The translations under genes were made by a program, and so were the position numbers. Under the pieces are notes generated by a model. It saw only the letters and a list, made by a program, of their open reading frames with translations. It searched no databases and was not told the DNA's origin. From Owenia fusiformis (Eukaryota > Annelida > Polychaeta > Sabellida > Oweniidae), in the NCBI GenBank assembly GCA_903813345.2, contig CAIIXF020000001.1:13659915-13723914 (forward strand): a stretch of DNA of 64,000 bases, in the 5' to 3' direction. This document shows, in pieces, positions 60,601-64,000 of this stretch (positions are counted from its first letter, which is position 1; the number at the start of each line of letters is the position of its first letter).

Positions 60601-63430
60601 GTAAGTGTTTGTTGATAAATACTTTAATCACTTCCCTAATGTATCATATTTAATGAATCTATAAGGAGCTGGGTCAGGTATCAATGTTCCATTGCAAATC
60701 TAATAGAGGATATCCTATGATTTATGAGTGATATGATTTTTATCCACGAATGGATATCTGTCAAAAATATCATATATTACTGTCAGTTAGAAAAGTATCA
60801 ATTTATTTATCCTATGAATATCACGGTAACTTTGGAATAAAAATAATCATCATGTTTGGGGAGGAGTAAAAGTTTCAGTATTGAAAAAGCCATTGAATTG
60901 GCAATTTTGTCAAAATTTTTCTCTCAATGTTTTTTCATCACTCCTTCATAATCTTCAAAGTGCGAGTAGAATCTTTACATCTATCATTAAATAATAAAAT
61001 TTTCGTAAAATTACATTTAGAATTTATCAAAATTGTTCATTGATTAGGTATATACTTAATATATATTAAAATATATTTTGCAAACTAGTGGTGGGGTATT
61101 CAACTTTTGTTTACACTAGGATAGTGGTGTCTGAATCTGAAACAATGTTTAATATTTAGGCTCAAGCAGTGTTAACCAATTCATACACCAAGTTCCTTGG
61201 TTTATATTTGTCACATAGTACTGTATTGATGAATGATATGAATTACCCTTGATCAGATTATATCAGGATGTTGCTTGATAAGAAGATGAAAATGAATTGT
61301 TCAGACCAAGATATAATGTTATGTTATTCCAGAGAGGAATCTCTTTTAACCCTTATAAGTACATGGGGAATGCTGCAGCAATTTCACAGAGAGCATGTCT
61401 GGACCGAAAACTTGATATCTTTAAATCTCAGTTGTTCATGCTATTAAAGTACAACAATCTTTTATCCATTGAACACACACAACAAAAATCATGAAATTAC
61501 CTTGATTATTGAAGTTATTCGAAAATTAGTGGGTTGCATTTTTTGTCACCCTGTATGAAGTTGCCATAAAATGATTGTCTGCGTTATGGAGAAAGTGAAG
61601 AATCATATCAGATCATAAAAAAAATTATACGAGTGAGAGCATAGTGAACTAATCTGCATTCTGGGAAGACACAATCAATTACTGAATATTGGCATTGCAT
61701 CACCACTTATGGGTACTTTGGGGATATTCTATATTGTTGAATTATGGAGCAATCATTCTCAGAAATAGAAATCTTTAATTTCATGTCATCTTTGCTGTTT
61801 AGATAAATTTGGAAATTGCCTTTCGCATTTAAAGGGATAGATGGTATGTAAATGAAATTGAATTTAAACCTTTTTAGCATTAAATTAATCATATGTAAAT
61901 CATGACTTAGTAGGACCTGGTTTTTATCAACGGAATCTATTTTCAAGTATATTTAATCCACATGTATTGATCATATCTGGGATAAATCAAATAAAAAATG
62001 GTGGATTATATTTTATTGAGATAAATGACCAAAGTGAGCTCCAGCTCTCCATAAGTGTCCAATAATTATAAACCAATATCCCGGCAAATGTAATATACTG
62101 TTTAAAGTGCTCAGATTATATATTTGTGCAATTTCTGTAATTCTAACCCCAAGGCTGGATTTAAATTACCCTAAATGTGGATGTAGATGTTAAGACATAG
62201 TTGAAATTGTACAAGAGATTCTCTGAATCAGTAATGGAAATCTGTCTTTTCATTTGATATAGCTAAGACGTAGGTTACCACATATTTGAAGAGCTCTTGT
62301 GTTAATGGGGAATGACAGTAATATAATATTGTATCTCTATGTTCTAAGATTGTATTGCAATTGAAAATAACAGTTAAGGCCAGAAGGTCTCCTTGACATT
62401 GGTGCTATACTTGTCTGTGTCTGATGTCATGACAACCTAACTATGACAAATAGCTCAAAAATATATCTGCCATGCACAGTATTATGAAGAAGATTTATGA
62501 AAAGAAAAAGAAAACCAAGGTATTAATCTATTTAAAGGGGTAGTTGATAATCTTGAGATTACTATAACACCTAGATGATTATGAAATCCTTCAGGAATGT
62601 AGAAATTGCCTTTAAAGTTCTCAAGAACTACGGAAATGTATCATCATAAAATTTTCAGATGTTATGTTATGCAGATCCTCAAGCTGGATATTCTTGTTTT
62701 GAGAATACAATTCATGTTTACTCATGGACATATTCTTTTTCCATTATGGGGGCACATTGGCTCATTTATTAGACATAAAAAACAATATGTTAGACTCCCA
62801 TATAAACAGATTCTAAAGGTTTAAGGATCGGCATCACATTTACTCTTAACTTTAGCTGACATTTACTGTACTGACATAATGTTATGAGACACCCTGTACT
62901 GTGTTATGATTTGATATTGGGATAAATGTTGGGATATTATCTCCTACTTCAACAACAGATAAGTGTCCAGGGTCTTGAAGCAAGACTATGATCCTGTTGG
63001 AAAGATGTCAAGTATTGTCTTTAAAAACTTAGGAGGCTTCTTTCATTTATCATAGAGATCAATTTTATGGCTTCTAAAATCTTGGATTTCATGATTCATA
63101 ATGGATTTCTTGGAAATCAAACAGCACAAGTTTAAGCCCAAGTCACAGTGATTTGTGAGTGATTAAAACATGAGGATTTTATTTGCAGCCCTTAAACTTA
63201 GACGGTGAAGTAAAAGTGTATAAAAACATTTTGCAATGTCCAGCAGTTTGATCATGATGATATAAGGGATTATCAAAATCTCCCTTCGGATTAAGAAATT
63301 TCCCTCGGAATAGACCCTATATCACAATCTCCAAGTATGTAACCCTTATGTATAGAGATTACCCAATAGGAGGGTCAGGATATGGGATTATATTTGAGAT
63401 TTTTTCTGTAATAGATTGTATATATATATA
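60601..63430. other. 2.8-kb gene-poor stretch
   Basis: AT-rich, without convincing exons. About 62943-62988 shares CTACTTCAACAACAG and GGTCTTGAAGCAAGACT with the hairpin element at 34733. No other structure was recognised. Confidence 0.4.
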
Positions 63431-63628
63431 TTGTGTATTTGACCACAACTATCAGTAAATGTCCATTCTTTCTTGCCCTATCTCTAATATTATTCCAATG
63501 GGATTCATTTCCATTATTAACTCACATGGTGATTTTTACTTTCTTGAGAGTTAAGTTCACAGTGAATCTACATTTCATATTCCCATGTGCAATACTTGTC
63601 ATTATAATTGCTGTTTAGTATTATTGTT

Positions 63629-63720
63629 ATTTTTAGCTCACTTGGTTGAGCTATTGTTATCACCCACTTGTCTGTCCGTCCGTCCGTCTGTCAACACATT
63701 GGTAGCTAATTTAAAATCCT
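63629..63720. repeat. AGCTCACTTGG / GTCCGTCC dispersed repeat
   Basis: TTTTAGCTCACTTGGTTGAGC followed by a (GTCC)n-like tract and GTCAACACATTGG. This layout is common in marine invertebrate genomes, from memory. The open frame across it (LSPTCLSVRPSVN) is an artefact. Confidence 0.65.
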
Positions 63721-63828
63721 CCACAACAATTGGAACGATTTCACTTTTAAAACGTGTCTATATAAGCACTCTTCCACAATTAGTTACTTTGGTGGAACGT
63801 CAATGTAACAAAATGGATGAAGATGAAC

Positions 63829-64000
63829 CTACAGTAAAACCTGTTCGATGGAATACCTCTCTGTAGGGAAAACCTATGAACAAGGAATGCTTTTCAAAAG
63901 AACCAAATATTTTTCCATTGACTTACATGTTAACGGACCCTCTCTGTAGGGAAAACCTGTGAACAAGGAACAAGGAACACTGTTTTAGGGCAATATGGAA
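63829..64000. mobile_element. TACAGTAAAACCTGT MITE, copy 3, cut by window end
   Basis: Starts TACAGTAAAACCTGTTCGATG, the same end as the elements at 24521 and 44835. CTCTCTGTAGGGAAAACCT and GAACAAGGAA are each repeated inside. The right end is outside the window. Confidence 0.6.

Noticed and set aside
63585-63866. 93-codon ORF at the window end
   Set aside because: It runs through the AGCTCACTTGG/GTCCGTCC repeat and into a MITE end.

Overview
The window looks like about 64 kb of an invertebrate nuclear genome. It has split genes with GT-AG introns, roughly one-third GC, many short terminal-inverted-repeat (TIR) elements, and one full-length non-LTR retrotransposon. Motifs such as the AGCTCACTTGG / GTCCGTCC block near 63.63-63.70 kb are familiar from marine invertebrate genomes, especially lophotrochozoans. 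The species cannot be fixed from sequence alone.

Layout. (1) 0.87-10.5 kb, minus strand: an apparently complete methylenetetrahydrofolate reductase gene (MTHFR). I traced 11 coding exons whose phases all join, giving 689 residues, with a possible non-coding first exon near 11.3-11.4 kb. Its largest intron holds a ~147-bp tandem array and several MITEs. (2) 11.69-18.06 kb: a 6.36-kb DNA transposon with inverted ends and an 8-bp target duplication (GATAATAT), itself carrying nested insertions. (3) 18-24.5 kb: no confident gene; MITEs, a tRNA-Gly-like pseudogene and two uncertain ORFs. (4) 24.9-27.4 kb, minus strand: a three-exon gene for a 349-residue protein with an N-terminal CARD and a C-terminal domain resembling the TRADD N-terminal domain. 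(5) 29.0-34.4 kb, minus strand: a non-LTR retrotransposon with both ORFs intact and overlapping. (6) 37.6-46.0 kb, minus strand: exons of an unrecognised gene whose 3' part I could not find. (7) 47.98-52.46 kb: a foldback element with arms over 1 kb built of repeated subunits and a 6-bp target duplication. (8) 55.98-57.77 kb, minus strand: a two-exon gene for a 95-residue single-pass membrane protein, with a MITE in its intron. (9) 58-64 kb: repeats, one orphan exon-like segment, and no confident gene.

How the parts relate. There is no operon logic here; the genes are independent eukaryotic loci. MTHFR serves one-carbon metabolism and the CARD protein probably serves death-fold/innate-immune signalling. 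Most of the remaining sequence that I can explain is mobile-element derived, and several MITE families occur as two or three copies within the window. All exon structures were inferred by eye from splice-site motifs and reading phase; none is backed by transcript data.
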